Position numbers and translations under genes: made by a program. Positions 26,340 through 35,664 of a DNA stretch of 64,000 nt are shown here, one piece after another. Under the pieces are notes generated by a model that was not told the DNA's origin, did not search any database, and worked only from the letters and a program-made list of their open reading frames with translations. The stretch spans positions 167,462 to 231,461 of the forward strand of contig JAKVBI010000012.1 of NCBI GenBank assembly GCA_022447545.1, written 5' to 3'. The stretch comes from Myxococcota bacterium (GTDB lineage Bacteria > Myxococcota_A > UBA9160 > SMWR01). How positions within the stretch are numbered: position 1 is the first letter of the stretch; each line of letters begins with the position of its first letter.

Positions 26340-26912
26340 TCAGCCCGGCTCGTCTTTTTCAGGAGCAGGATCTCGCGCTGGGTCATGGGCGTGTTTCGAA
26401 TCCAAGGCTTCGATGGCTTCGGCCACGCGTTCGAGTTTCGCATTGAGTGCCTCGATCTCGCTGCGTCGCGGGAGATCGAGAGTTTCGAATACGCGCTCCG
26501 TGGCTTTTTGGATGCTTTGCTCGAAATCCGGTGCCGCGTAGGCGATCCAGTCGTTGATGCGTGAACCGTCGCGCGAACGCTGAGTCAAGAGCCGTCGCAA
26601 ACCCTGGTGCAATTCGTCGAGACTGCCGGACGCATCGGCCAGGCCGCGCTGCAGAGCGTCGTAAAGCGCATCTCCGCCGCGGTCCATGAGGTCCGAGAGC
26701 AGGGTGCTCGAGAGGGATCGGCCCTCGCGCTCGCTGTCCAGCAGGATCTGCGACAAGGTCACTGAGGTGATGTCTTCGCCGGTTTCGTTGTCGACGACAC
26801 GTACCTCTTCGTTTGATTCGATGAGTTCGGCAATTCCCTTCAGGGTGATGTACCGACTTGTATCTGTGTTGTATAGCTTGCGGTTCGCGTAGCGTTTGAT
26901 CAGGATCGGCAT
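26340..26912 (-). CDS. phaR: Polyhydroxyalkanoate synthesis regulator PhaR-like
   Basis: This 190-residue protein opens with MPILIKRYANRKLYNTDTS, the diagnostic DNA-binding N-terminus of PhaR/PHB granule regulators, followed by YITLKGIAELI and VVDNETGEDIT. The C-terminal half is helical and acidic. PhaR represses phasin and PHA synthesis genes and binds PHA granules. No phaC or phasin gene is visible in this window. The ATG follows GGAGA. It is the last gene of an operon with two ArsA-like ATPases and a small unknown protein, 47 bases after the latter. Confidence 0.9.
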   Translation of the reverse strand: MPILIKRYANRKLYNTDTSRYITLKGIAELIESNEEVRVVDNETGEDITSVTLSQILLDSEREGRSLSSTLLSDLMDRGGDALYDALQRGLADASGSLDELHQGLRRLLTQRSRDGSRINDWIAYAAPDFEQSIQKATERVFETLDLPRRSEIEALNAKLERVAEAIEALDSKHAHDPARDPAPEKDEPG

Positions 26913-26959
26913 GTCTTGGGTCTCCGTCGCGGAAGTCTCGGGACGAGGTTTTGCTGCGA

Positions 26960-27427
26960 TCACATTCCGGCGGTTGCGGGATGATTCGAGGTCGAGGGTT
27001 CGGGCGTGGTTCGTATGCCCATCTCCCAAAGCGATTCGCGAACAGCAAGGAACACGCGCAGAACCGTGCGCGCGTTTGGGTCCGTGTGCGCACGATTCTC
27101 CCAGCGCTTGATCTGTTCGTCCAGGGCTCGGGCGAGATCTGTTCCCAATCTCGAGCCTCGCAGGTCCCAGGGGCGCGCCAGCAGTTCACTCAACTCCTCT
27201 CCCGCCCGCGCCAGGAGGGTCAGGGGGCCCTTGGCCGCAGGGGGGGCTTCCTCGCTGGCGAGTGCGGCGGCTTCCACGAGATATTGAAGGGCGGTCAATG
27301 CTTCCGAACCCGCTGCTCGGGCGTGCAGTGCCGCCCGATCGAGAGTTTCCTCGAGGGACTCGGGTGTGTCATGGGTAGCATCGCGCGGGTTCGACCGCGC
27401 TCGGCCGGGCTCAAAAGGTTCAGGCAT
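26960..27427 (-). CDS. Conserved-looking hypothetical protein in the ArsA-PhaR operon
   Basis: This 155-residue protein is mostly helical and Ala/Leu/Glu-rich, with likely amphipathic helices (SEALTALQYLVEAAALA, LLARAGEELSELLARP). It has no signal peptide or membrane span. I do not recognise the family. The ATG overlaps the upstream ATPase stop by eight bases, indicating coupling, and PhaR follows 47 bases later. Context suggests a partner of the ATPase pair or a granule-associated protein; this is inference only. Confidence 0.75.
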   Translation of the reverse strand: MPEPFEPGRARSNPRDATHDTPESLEETLDRAALHARAAGSEALTALQYLVEAAALASEEAPPAAKGPLTLLARAGEELSELLARPWDLRGSRLGTDLARALDEQIKRWENRAHTDPNARTVLRVFLAVRESLWEMGIRTTPEPSTSNHPATAGM

Positions 27428-28658
27428 CCGGCTCTTCTCCCGGTCGATGGGGTGTCGGAGCCCCCCGGTTTTCTTCGGGGAGGACCATTCGGTCGGCGAC
27501 TTGCGCCAGTCCCGCGAGATTGTGGACGTCCGCGGCGAACTCGGGAATGCGCCCCCAGTAGCGGCCTATCTCCTCGGTTCGCTTACGCAGGACGCTTGTC
27601 GACGCCTCATCGCGTCTCACGATTTCAGCGTATCTCTTTGCAACTCCAAACGCCGCCCGGGCGGCTTCTTCTGCTGGAAAGTCCGCCCCCGCTCCGTGCG
27701 CCAGTGCGGCAGTCAATTGCTCCAGAGCCAGGGGGGTCTCCTCGAGAACCGTGGGTAGAGCGTTGCTGGATCCCGGCCAATCGTGGATGCGATTGACGAG
27801 TATCCCATGCAGGGGAACACGGAAGTTTTCCAGTCGGTCGAGAAATTGGACCGACTGCGCGACAGAATCCTCGGCGGGGCCCGTGACCAGAACGAAGGAG
27901 GCCTCAGGTCCCGTCAGGAGCGACTCGACTCGCTGGGCGCGTTTGCGAAAATCTCCAGACATACCTTCGAAGGCGAGGAGGAACTCGGACACGTCTTCCA
28001 GGAACCCGAGACCGGTGACGCGCTCGATGGTTTGGAGGGCGCGTTGCGCGCCTCGTTGGAACAGGCGAAGCCCGATGCGACCGGCAGAAAGAGCGGGGTG
28101 GACCAACAATCGAATGATACGGCTGTCGAGAAAATCCACCAGGCGTTGGGGGGCTTCGAGAAAATCGAGAGCGTGTTGCGATGGCGGTGTGTCGAGAACG
28201 ATCAGGTCGAACTCGCCGCCCTCGTACAGTTCGTAGACCTTCTCCATGGCGGAATATTCGACGCTGCCTGCCAGTGTCTCCGATGCGTGTTGGTACAAGG
28301 TGTTGGAGAGGATGCGATCCCGTGCTTCGGGCGAACTCGCAAAGCGGGTGATCAGGTCATCGAAGGTTCGCTTCATGTCGAGCATCATCGCCGAGAGCTT
28401 GACGTTGGGTGGAACACCGAATTGGCTCAGGGCGGAAGATGGGATGGGCCGGGGCTGGTTTCCGAGTTCGCCGATGCCCAGCGAGTCGGCGAGGCGCCGT
28501 GCTGGGTCGATGGTGAGGATCAGCGTGTTGCGTCCCCTTCGCGCCGCAGCCAGGCCGAGTGCGGCCGAGACGGTGGTTTTGCCAACTCCGCCGCATCCCA
28601 CGCAGACGGCGATGCGGGCCTCGCCCAGGGTCTTCTGAAAGAATTCATCCCGAGTCAC
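27420..28658 (-). CDS. ArsA/Get3-like ATPase lacking the signature lysine
   Basis: This 412-residue ArsA-family P-loop protein has a Walker A of GCGGVGKTT (residues 21-29). The canonical deviant Walker A has Lys at the second position (GKGG); here it is Cys22, so the lysine that reaches across the dimer is missing. Switch-type motifs are IDPARRLADSL and VLDTPPSQHALDFLEAP. The GTG start overlaps the stop of the first ATPase (GTGA), so the two are translationally coupled and may form a heterodimer. Actinobacteria carry comparable paired ArsA/Get3-like proteins. It probably acts on the cytoplasmic side, in targeting or sensing rather than arsenite export, since no arsB is present. Confidence 0.88.
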   Translation of the reverse strand: MTRDEFFQKTLGEARIAVCVGCGGVGKTTVSAALGLAAARRGRNTLILTIDPARRLADSLGIGELGNQPRPIPSSALSQFGVPPNVKLSAMMLDMKRTFDDLITRFASSPEARDRILSNTLYQHASETLAGSVEYSAMEKVYELYEGGEFDLIVLDTPPSQHALDFLEAPQRLVDFLDSRIIRLLVHPALSAGRIGLRLFQRGAQRALQTIERVTGLGFLEDVSEFLLAFEGMSGDFRKRAQRVESLLTGPEASFVLVTGPAEDSVAQSVQFLDRLENFRVPLHGILVNRIHDWPGSSNALPTVLEETPLALEQLTAALAHGAGADFPAEEAARAAFGVAKRYAEIVRRDEASTSVLRKRTEEIGRYWGRIPEFAADVHNLAGLAQVADRMVLPEENRGAPTPHRPGEEPDA

Positions 28659-29623
28659 GTCTCGATTCCCGTGAGGGGTTCGATGAGTCTTTCGAGATCT
28701 TGAATCCTGCCTGCGCCTCCGGAGAGTTGGGGCAACGGCACGATGGGAAGACCCGTCCGGCGGCGAATCGCTGCCAGGTGGTGCTGGTTGAGCGCATGAC
28801 GTGAAGTGGCCCATTTGGCGCAATCTGCGAGGATTCGTGGGTCGGGGAAGCAGGCGTCCGGCGGTGGCTCGATTCGTCGCAGGTGGTCTTCCAATTCGGA
28901 GATGCCCGAGGGCAGAGGATCGGGTGAAACGCGATTGACCACGACTCGATCGATGCAGACACCGGTCTGCTCGGTCAGGCGGGACACCAGTTCGGCGGTC
29001 TCCATCACCGGCAGCTCCTCGGCCAATGCCACGGGCAACAGGACGCAGCGCTCAGGGTCACGGATCAGGGCTTCCACGCGTTCCGCGTTGCGGCGAAGGG
29101 GGCCAGCTCGCACCGCCGCGACGGCCACACGCGGAGCGTCGAGGAAGGTCACGCCGTGGCCGGTCGCCGGTGCGTCGACCACGATCAGATCGTGGAGGGG
29201 GCGACCGTCTGTGTCGGTCATCTGTTCCAGGTGCCAGATCTTTCCCAGGGTGATGAGCGCTCGCCATCCCGGCGCGGCGTTCATCATCTGTCGAAATGCC
29301 GTGTTCTCGACGACCGTTCGTACGACGGATGTCACCCCGAGCTGGATGCCCAGATACTCGGTCAGGGCTTCAAAGGGGTCGATCTTCATGCAGGTGATGC
29401 CTGTCGAGACGACCCGCCCGGCATAGCCGACGGGCTGCGAGTCGCTTCCCAGCAGACGAGGGCACTGCTCATCCCGGCCGACTTCCACCAGCAACACCCG
29501 CTGGCCTGCTCGGGCACCTCCCAGGGCGAGACTGGTCGCCACGGTGGTTTTTCCGGTGCCGCCCTTGCCCGTGACGACGATCAGGCGTCTTGCCAGCAGC
29601 CTACGCGCAGGCTCGTGAGACAA
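28655..29623 (-). CDS. ArsA/Get3-like ATPase with complete deviant Walker A
   Basis: About 322 residues. The deviant Walker A VTGKGGTGKTT keeps both the signature Lys20 and Lys25. VVDAPATGHGVTFLDAPR is the switch II region. It is the first of two adjacent ArsA-like genes; its stop overlaps the start of the second. I chose a TTG at 29623, preceded by GGAGAG at good spacing. A further in-frame TTG at 29677 would add 18 residues. By family it is a dimeric ATPase that couples ATP hydrolysis to handling of a client or ligand. No arsenic-resistance neighbours are present. Confidence 0.88.
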   Translation of the reverse strand: MSHEPARRLLARRLIVVTGKGGTGKTTVATSLALGGARAGQRVLLVEVGRDEQCPRLLGSDSQPVGYAGRVVSTGITCMKIDPFEALTEYLGIQLGVTSVVRTVVENTAFRQMMNAAPGWRALITLGKIWHLEQMTDTDGRPLHDLIVVDAPATGHGVTFLDAPRVAVAAVRAGPLRRNAERVEALIRDPERCVLLPVALAEELPVMETAELVSRLTEQTGVCIDRVVVNRVSPDPLPSGISELEDHLRRIEPPPDACFPDPRILADCAKWATSRHALNQHHLAAIRRRTGLPIVPLPQLSGGAGRIQDLERLIEPLTGIET

Positions 29624-29773
29624 AACGGCTCTCCGCGGCTGCGATCGCAGCGGGCGATCGGCGGGCGCGACCCTCAAGCTTCAGCCTGGCCGCACCGAAA
29701 CGAAGCATGGGTTCGAATTCGCCGGGCAGGCTAGCACACACGGCCCCCGGTCTGGCGTGGGGAGGCGGCGCGT

Positions 29774-30952
29774 TTGATCGTTACGTGCAGGCAGTGTGAC
29801 ACGCGTTTTCAGCTCGCGGATGAGCGCATCCCCACGGGCGGGCTCCGAGTCTGCTGCTCCGTATGCAGGCACACGTTCGAAATCAGGGGGTCCGTAGACT
29901 CCGGGGAGTCAAACCCGACCCAGCGGGTGAAGGCACCCGAACTGGAGCGTCCTGCTGCTCTCGATGGACCCGACGCCCGAGCGCCGGAGGCAGACGAAGC
30001 GAGGACCGTTGCGGATTCCCAGCGTTTGGAACTCGGCGAGGGGAGAACCTCCGAGGAGAGCGATTGGGAATTCAACGCCCCGACCCCGCCTCTGCGGACT
30101 GAGACCGAATCCGAGGACGCGCTGGCCGCGTCCGATGCCACCCAGGGCTTTCAGGTGCCGCAGCGTTCGGGCTCCCGCGACGAAACCCTCGACCACTGGT
30201 TGGATACGCAAGACCCTCTGGCAAACGCGACTCCATCCCTCGCTGCCAACACGGCCTGGGAAACCGAGACCCTGTTCGAATCCCCCGAGTCGACACCCGA
30301 GTCCTCCCTTCCCCGGGTTGAAACTCGGGTCCAAACCGATGCGGAAACCGATCTCGAAACCGATCTCGAAGCTCCCGAGCCCGAAATGTCGTCACCGCCA
30401 TCGCGGATCTTCAGCCCGAGCGTAGAACCACCAACCGAGGAATTGATTCCCTCCGTTGAGCTGTCGCGCCCGTTTGTCCGTGCGGGCAATGTCCTGGGCT
30501 GGCTGTGTGTTGCTCTACTGGTCATCACAGCCCTGGCGAGGGGGGTCGCGGAACCCCTCTGGCAGGCAGTCTTTCCCTCACGGGGGGTGGGGGGCGAAAT
30601 GGGAGGCCTTCTCGAAGGCGAATGGATTCCCGATTCGAGTGGACACCCGGTCTACCGGGTGACCGGTCGATCTTCTCAACCGCCCGGTGTCGCGGCGGGC
30701 CAGACCGCTGTGGCAACTCTCCAACTTCTGGATGCCTCGGGTCGACGCGTGGGAACACCTGTGATCGCTCGCGAGGACAGTGGATCCGAGGGGTCGTGGA
30801 ACTTCCAGGCGGTCCTCCCCGAGGTACCCGCTGACGCGGTCTTCTACCGCCTGGAGTGGACGGTTCCCCAGGAAAGTCCCCGAAAATCCCAGGACCCGAT
30901 GCCGCCGACCCTGGCGGCTTCCGCATTCAAGAGGTGGGGTTCTCGTCGCTGA
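29774..30952 (+). CDS. MJ0042-type zinc-ribbon membrane protein
   Basis: This 392-residue protein opens with [19 protein letters not shown] and a second CSVC pair at about residue 28, the MJ0042/zinc-finger start found in many deltaproteobacterial proteins. A long acidic, low-complexity linker (about 45-225) leads to one membrane span ([19 protein letters not shown]). A C-terminal extracytoplasmic domain of about 110 residues follows, similar in layout to DUF3426 proteins. The TTG start follows GGAGGCG. Function is unknown; such proteins are thought to couple a cytoplasmic zinc ribbon to an envelope domain. Its last 26 bases overlap the 3' end of tatA, which runs the opposite way. Confidence 0.8.
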   Translation: MIVTCRQCDTRFQLADERIPTGGLRVCCSVCRHTFEIRGSVDSGESNPTQRVKAPELERPAALDGPDARAPEADEARTVADSQRLELGEGRTSEESDWEFNAPTPPLRTETESEDALAASDATQGFQVPQRSGSRDETLDHWLDTQDPLANATPSLAANTAWETETLFESPESTPESSLPRVETRVQTDAETDLETDLEAPEPEMSSPPSRIFSPSVEPPTEELIPSVELSRPFVRAGNVLGWLCVALLVITALARGVAEPLWQAVFPSRGVGGEMGGLLEGEWIPDSSGHPVYRVTGRSSQPPGVAAGQTAVATLQLLDASGRRVGTPVIAREDSGSEGSWNFQAVLPEVPADAVFYRLEWTVPQESPRKSQDPMPPTLAASAFKRWGSRR

Positions 30953-31124
30953 CTTCGTCCTTGGCAGGAGTGACGTCGATTTCGTCCTTGCCCGCCAGGC
31001 CCGCCTTGAAGTTGGTGATGGCTTTGCCCACACCCGACCCCAGTTCCGGGAGTCGGCGGGCGCCGAACAAAATCACCACGATCGCGAGAACGATGAACAG
31101 TTCTGTGGGCCCGATGCCGAACAT
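30927..31124 (-). CDS. tatA: Sec-independent translocase subunit TatA
   Basis: This 65-residue protein has the TatA layout: a short N-terminal membrane helix ([21 protein letters not shown], quoted in part: [16 protein letters not shown]), the hinge and amphipathic helix [21 protein letters not shown], and a charged tail. TatA forms the pore-like assembly for folded Tat substrates. TatB and TatC are not in the window. The ATG follows GAGG. The 3' end overlaps the convergent zinc-ribbon gene by 26 bases. Confidence 0.95.
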   Translation of the reverse strand: MFGIGPTELFIVLAIVVILFGARRLPELGSGVGKAITNFKAGLAGKDEIDVTPAKDEVSDENPTS

Positions 31125-31356
31125 GTGAGGTGCCTCGTGGGGCGTTGTTTTGTGGTGCCGGAGCCCCTTGTGGGATCTCTCGCGGGCTGAACCCGGGTAG
31201 CCGCTTCGGAGGCCATCGCCCGGGAGCAACCTTTCGAGGGGCCTACCTCGGGGAATCGTACGCCGGCGAAATCCGAGGGGGACCCGCCCCACAGGGTGCC
31301 TGTCCGCTTTACGTTGTCAACCCGATCTCTCGGCGGGGGGCGGCTACACTGCGTCC

Positions 31357-32697
31357 ATGGCAGTTTTCAAGGCTTACGACATACGCGGTGTGGTTCCGGA
31401 CGAACTCGATGCGGCCCTGGCCCATAAAATTGGTCGGGCCGTGGCGCGTTTCATCGCGAGTGGTCCCCTCGCTGTGGGCCGAGACGCCCGCGTGTCTTCT
31501 CCCGAGATGTTCGACTCTCTCGTGCGCGGAATCCGCGAGGAGGGCATCGACGTCGTCGACCTGGGGCTGGTGTCGACGCCCATGCTGTATTTCGGCGTGG
31601 ATGACCTCGGGCTGGCCGGAGGCATCATGATCACAGCCTCTCACAACCCACCGCAATACAACGGCTTCAAGGTCTGCCGTGAACACGCCATACCGATCGG
31701 AGAGGCCAGCGGTCTGCGCGAGATCGAGGCGTTGAGCGCGCAGGTGGCGAGCGATCCCCCGGCAGAACGTCTCGGAGATGTGCGGAGTCGAGATGTGAGG
31801 GAAGGGTATGTAGAGCACGTCCTTGCGATGGGCACACAGCGACCTTCTTTGCGTGTTGCCATCGATTGTGGCAATGGGATGGCTTCCGTGGGTCTCCTGC
31901 CTCTGCTCGATCGGCTCGATCTGGACGTAGAACCGCTGTACTTCGAACCCGATGGTTCCTTTCCCAACCACGAAGCCGACCCGCTGAAACAGGAGAATCT
32001 GCGAGATGTCTCCGAGGCCGTGAAGCGTACGGGTGCGGCATTTGGCGTGGCTTTCGACGGGGATGGCGATCGAGCCGTTTTCGTGGACGAGACCGGTGAG
32101 CCTGTTCCCTCGGATCTGTTCACCGCATTGATCGCTCCGTATCAACTTGCTCGGAACCCGGGAGGCCGCGTCCTCTACGATCTTCGTTCGAGCCGTGTGA
32201 CGGCCGAGGAGATCGAAGCGGCAGGCGGCGTCCCCGAGATGTGCCGCGTGGGTCATTCCTTCGTCAAGGCGAGGATGCGGGAGGTCGGTGCAATCTTCGC
32301 GGGAGAACTGTCGGGACACATGTACTTCCGCTTTTCCGACACTCTGGTGGCCGACGATGGAACGGCTGCGTTCGTGGCGTTGCTCGATGTTCTGGGAGGC
32401 GACTCCCGTCCCCTTTCCGAGTTGGTGGCACCACTGCGGCGCTATTCCGCAAGTGGTGAGATCAATCGAAAGGTTGGGGACATTCCGAGCGTGCTGGAGG
32501 CCTTTCGCGCCGAACATGCCGGTGCCGAGATCTCCGAACTCGACGGCTTGTTGGTGCGCTACAGCGACTGGTGGTTCAACCTGCGTCCCTCGAATACCGA
32601 GCCCGTGCTGCGTCTGAATCTCGAGGCCGATACTCGGGAGAAGATGGAAGCGATGCGAGACGAAGTGCTCGCGCGCATCGAGTCCCACTCGTCCTGA
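31357..32697 (+). CDS. Phosphomannomutase/phosphoglucomutase
   Basis: This 446-residue alpha-D-phosphohexomutase starts FKAYDIRGVVPDEL. Its phosphoserine loop is ITASHNPPQYNG, the metal-binding loop is FDGDGDRAVFVDE, the sugar-binding loop is GELSGHMYF, and the phosphate-binding site is RPSNTEPVLRLN. It interconverts hexose-6- and hexose-1-phosphates (mannose or glucose) for cell-surface polysaccharide and glycan precursors. Length and motifs match the AlgC/ManB type. It appears monocistronic, with a 230-base upstream region that separates it from divergent tatA. Confidence 0.96.
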   Translation: MAVFKAYDIRGVVPDELDAALAHKIGRAVARFIASGPLAVGRDARVSSPEMFDSLVRGIREEGIDVVDLGLVSTPMLYFGVDDLGLAGGIMITASHNPPQYNGFKVCREHAIPIGEASGLREIEALSAQVASDPPAERLGDVRSRDVREGYVEHVLAMGTQRPSLRVAIDCGNGMASVGLLPLLDRLDLDVEPLYFEPDGSFPNHEADPLKQENLRDVSEAVKRTGAAFGVAFDGDGDRAVFVDETGEPVPSDLFTALIAPYQLARNPGGRVLYDLRSSRVTAEEIEAAGGVPEMCRVGHSFVKARMREVGAIFAGELSGHMYFRFSDTLVADDGTAAFVALLDVLGGDSRPLSELVAPLRRYSASGEINRKVGDIPSVLEAFRAEHAGAEISELDGLLVRYSDWWFNLRPSNTEPVLRLNLEADTREKMEAMRDEVLARIESHSS

Positions 32698-32715
32698 GAT
32701 GGATGGAGCCTGCCC

Positions 32716-33774
32716 TCAACCCTCGTCGGGTGGTGCGGCAAGGGCGGCATCGATGATGCGTACGAACTCCTCCTCGGGCCGCGCGCCCGAGATCAGTCGG
32801 CCGTCGATCACGAAGGCTGGAGTGCCCGAGATCCCCGCGTTGCGAGCTGCCTCCTGGTCACGGGTCACCGCCTCACGAGTTTCGGGTGCCACCAGGCAGG
32901 CGTTGAATGCGTCCATGTCCAGCTCCAGATCGACCGCGAATTGCAGTAGGTCGGCATCCGTCAGCTGGCGATTGTTCTCGAAAACCAGGTCGTGGTAGGC
33001 CCAGAACTCTCCCTGGGCGTCAGCACACACCGAGGCTTCGGCTGCGGGACGAGCGCGAGAGTGGTTCGGCAGGGGGAGGTGACGGTAGACGAGACGAACC
33101 TCATCGGGGTATCGCGCGAGCACGGCGTCGAGGACGGGGATCGCGCGTTGGCAGAAGGGGCATTGGAAGTCACTGAACTCGATGATCGTCACCGAGGCTC
33201 CCTCGGGGCCTTTCGAAGGTCCCTCGGCCGCCACATTGATTCGGACAGGCTCGAGCAGGATGCGCACGCCCGCCTTTTCGCGGAGCTTTTCGATCACTTC
33301 GCCCGAAAGTCGGGATTGAAGGAAGAGCCGAATCCGGGGTGCGATCTCTTCGAAGGTGGCGCCACCCATCTGGCTCTTGTTCGCCTCGTAAAACGCCACG
33401 ACCTCGGCTTCATCGACTCCCCCGAGTTCTTCGACCTCGCTCTCGAATAATTCGTCAGCGCTGAGGTTTTGCTTGGCCGAGGCCTCACTGATGACGCGCT
33501 CGTCGATCATGTCTTCGAGAGACCTCGAGCGAAGCTCGTAGAGTTGGGAAGGATTGCGTCCCCGGGTCTCCTGATTGAAGAGGTCTTCACGGATCCAGTC
33601 GTCGAGTTCCCCCTGTGTGAGGGTCTTGCCGTTGACGACGGCGACCCCTTGATCGGCTCCGGGCTCCGTGTCGCTTCGTTTGGCTGATTGAGAGCCGCTC
33701 TGACACCCCATGAGGCAACCGAGCAGGAGCGCGACGGTCCATTGAAGGGAACCCCGGGTCGAGTTGGAAACCAT
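32716..33774 (-). CDS. Lipoprotein with SurA-like N-terminal region and DsbA-like thioredoxin domain
   Basis: This 352-residue protein has a lipoprotein signal (hydrophobic run then LMGC, Cys24). Residues about 40-165 are helical with VAVVNGKTLTQGELD, as in the N-terminal chaperone region of SurA/peptidyl-prolyl isomerase lipoproteins. Residues about 180-350 form a DsbA/DsbG-type thioredoxin fold with the active site FQCPFCQR (Cys205, Cys208) and the cis-Pro segment GISGTPAFVIDG. It is probably an envelope-anchored thiol oxidoreductase or disulfide isomerase with client binding. The redox partner is not in the window. It is divergent from the EI24-like gene, 190 bases away. Confidence 0.9.
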   Translation of the reverse strand: MVSNSTRGSLQWTVALLLGCLMGCQSGSQSAKRSDTEPGADQGVAVVNGKTLTQGELDDWIREDLFNQETRGRNPSQLYELRSRSLEDMIDERVISEASAKQNLSADELFESEVEELGGVDEAEVVAFYEANKSQMGGATFEEIAPRIRLFLQSRLSGEVIEKLREKAGVRILLEPVRINVAAEGPSKGPEGASVTIIEFSDFQCPFCQRAIPVLDAVLARYPDEVRLVYRHLPLPNHSRARPAAEASVCADAQGEFWAYHDLVFENNRQLTDADLLQFAVDLELDMDAFNACLVAPETREAVTRDQEAARNAGISGTPAFVIDGRLISGARPEEEFVRIIDAALAAPPDEG

Positions 33775-33964
33775 GTTCAGTACCTCGTGGGCTTCGTGCT
33801 CGTATCAGCTCGAAGCGATGGGTGTACGGGGGAGACGAAGCGGGCGGTCGGGTCTGGAGCCCCTTAGGGCCCAGTGTAGTATATGCAGCGGTTTGTTCAG
33901 CCGAGCATGCAATGGCAATCCTCGCGCAGGGGTGTCGCGCATTGCGCCAGGCAAGAGGTGAAGC

Positions 33965-34789
33965 GTGGCCCCGTTTGACGAGCGGAACGGATCTCTGACT
34001 CAGGGGGTCGGTTTTCTTCTGGAAGCAGTGGGGATGCTTCGTCGCGAGCGGAGGCTGTGGCTGCTGGCCATCGTCCCGGTGTTGCTTTCTTTCACCAGTT
34101 TCGTCATCGCGGTGACACTGATCATCGGCCATGCCAGTGAAATCCATCAGCTGGCGGCGGGCTGGCTGCCGGCACCCGACGCCGAGCGTTGGTACGAGTG
34201 GCTGTGGGTCGGGCCGGCGCTGGCGTTACTGCGAGTCGCCGGATGGCTGCTGTTCCTGCTGCTGTCGGCCCTCTACCTGATCGCCGCGTACCTGGTGGCG
34301 AGTCTTCTCGCTGCGCCCTTCCACGATCTGCTGTCACTGCGGGTCGAGCAACTTTGTCACACGACGTCGGAGGCGGTGGAATCGTCAGGGCCGGTGGGAT
34401 GGGCGACGGATACGGTGCGCTCTCTGTGGGAAGAGGCGAAGAAGCTCGCATTTTTCGCGTCCATCGTGGTTCCACTGGGCGTGGTGGGGTTCGTATTACC
34501 CGGTGCTCAGGTCATCACGGGCCCGCTCGTTCTGGGCTTCACTGTCTTGTTCCTGCCCCTCGATTACGCCAGCTATTCCCTCGACCGGCGGGGAGTGGGT
34601 TTTCCGGCTCGACGGCGCTGGGTCCTCGACCATCTGCCACTGATGACGGGTTTCGGTGGAGCCGCCGTGGGCAGTCTGGCAGTGCCCGGTCTCAACTTTC
34701 TGGCGATGCCCGTATTGGTGGTGGGCGGTACCCTGCTGGCCATTCGCAAGGGTCCGCACCTGGACCGTGACGAGGCGACTTCCCGATAA
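33965..34789 (+). CDS. EI24/CysZ-family membrane protein
   Basis: This 274-residue protein has four to six hydrophobic segments. It starts LTQGVGFLLEAVGMLRRERRLWLLAIVP, the usual start of EI24-domain proteins, and ends with GFGGAAVGSLAVPGLNFLAMPVLVVGGTLL, typical of CysZ-like families. CysZ in enterics takes up sulfate, but the wider EI24 family is uncharacterised, and no sulfur genes lie nearby. The GTG start follows AAGAGGTGA at good spacing. Confidence 0.82.
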   Translation: MAPFDERNGSLTQGVGFLLEAVGMLRRERRLWLLAIVPVLLSFTSFVIAVTLIIGHASEIHQLAAGWLPAPDAERWYEWLWVGPALALLRVAGWLLFLLLSALYLIAAYLVASLLAAPFHDLLSLRVEQLCHTTSEAVESSGPVGWATDTVRSLWEEAKKLAFFASIVVPLGVVGFVLPGAQVITGPLVLGFTVLFLPLDYASYSLDRRGVGFPARRRWVLDHLPLMTGFGGAAVGSLAVPGLNFLAMPVLVVGGTLLAIRKGPHLDRDEATSR

Positions 34790-34808
34790 CGGGTTCGCCA
34801 GGGCCTCT

Positions 34809-35633
34809 TCAAGCCAGCAGGTGGGGCTCGAGGAAGCGCCACATGGCCTTGAGGGCGCTTCCCGCAAGGTCGGCATGCCCACCGGGAAACCAGCAGCTGT
34901 GCTTGGGCTCGCCTGCTGCGGCGATCAGCGCTTCGCTGGCTCCGCGAGGGATCACTTCATCGCCCTCGGCGCTCAGGAAGAGGAGGGGCCGGGGGGCGAA
35001 GCGTGCGATGTGTTGTACTGGATCGAGACTCGCCGGGCCGAATCCGCCACCTGCCAGCGCGAGGGCTGCAGCGCGCGGGCGAGGGTCGTGGCCGCAGAAG
35101 GTCGCTCCGACGATGGCACCAAGACTGAAGCCCGCGAAGGCGAAGAGGTCGGAGTCGACCTCCGGGAGTTCACTCAGCGCATCCAGGGCACGTATGAGAT
35201 CGACGACGGCTTGGCGCCCGAATTCCTCAATCAGGGGGCTCGGGGCAGTGTTGCCACCGGTTTCTGTCAGGACTTGCAACTCCCGTTGCAGTAGACCGGT
35301 CAACTTGGGATTGGACCGCTGGCCGTGTAGGGGCAAGTCGATGCTGGCGACGGCGGCTCCCGCCCGAACCCAGGGGCCCGCCGCGGCATCCATGTACGGA
35401 GCCTCCTTGGAGCCTCCGTGGCCGTGCTCCAGCAGGACCGTGGGGTAAGGGTCCGAGGCTGTCTCCGGGAGCAAGAGACGGCCCGAGACTCGATCGCCTC
35501 GGCTGTTGAACTCGAAGAGCAGTCTCCGCACCGCGGGTAGACCAAAGTTCCGGGTGGCGTCGGAGACCTCGAGGCTGAGGGGTTCACCGGGGTCGGATTC
35601 GAAGAGCGAACGGGTCGCGTTTGAGGCACTCAC
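34809..35633 (-). CDS. Alpha/beta hydrolase (dienelactone hydrolase-like)
   Basis: This 274-residue cytoplasmic hydrolase has the nucleophile elbow AGFSLGA (Ser170), the acid in SAEGDEVIP (Asp225) and the base in GGHADL (His253), in the right order and spacing. The oxyanion region is LLEHGHGGSK. Substrate unknown. It ends 20 bases from the convergent EI24-like gene and starts 31 bases after the ECF sigma gene on the same strand, so it may be a member of that regulator's transcript. Confidence 0.85.
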   Translation of the reverse strand: MSASNATRSLFESDPGEPLSLEVSDATRNFGLPAVRRLLFEFNSRGDRVSGRLLLPETASDPYPTVLLEHGHGGSKEAPYMDAAAGPWVRAGAAVASIDLPLHGQRSNPKLTGLLQRELQVLTETGGNTAPSPLIEEFGRQAVVDLIRALDALSELPEVDSDLFAFAGFSLGAIVGATFCGHDPRPRAAALALAGGGFGPASLDPVQHIARFAPRPLLFLSAEGDEVIPRGASEALIAAAGEPKHSCWFPGGHADLAGSALKAMWRFLEPHLLA

Positions 35634-35664
35634 ACGGCGAGTGTAGCCGCGCAGAGGCGGTCAC

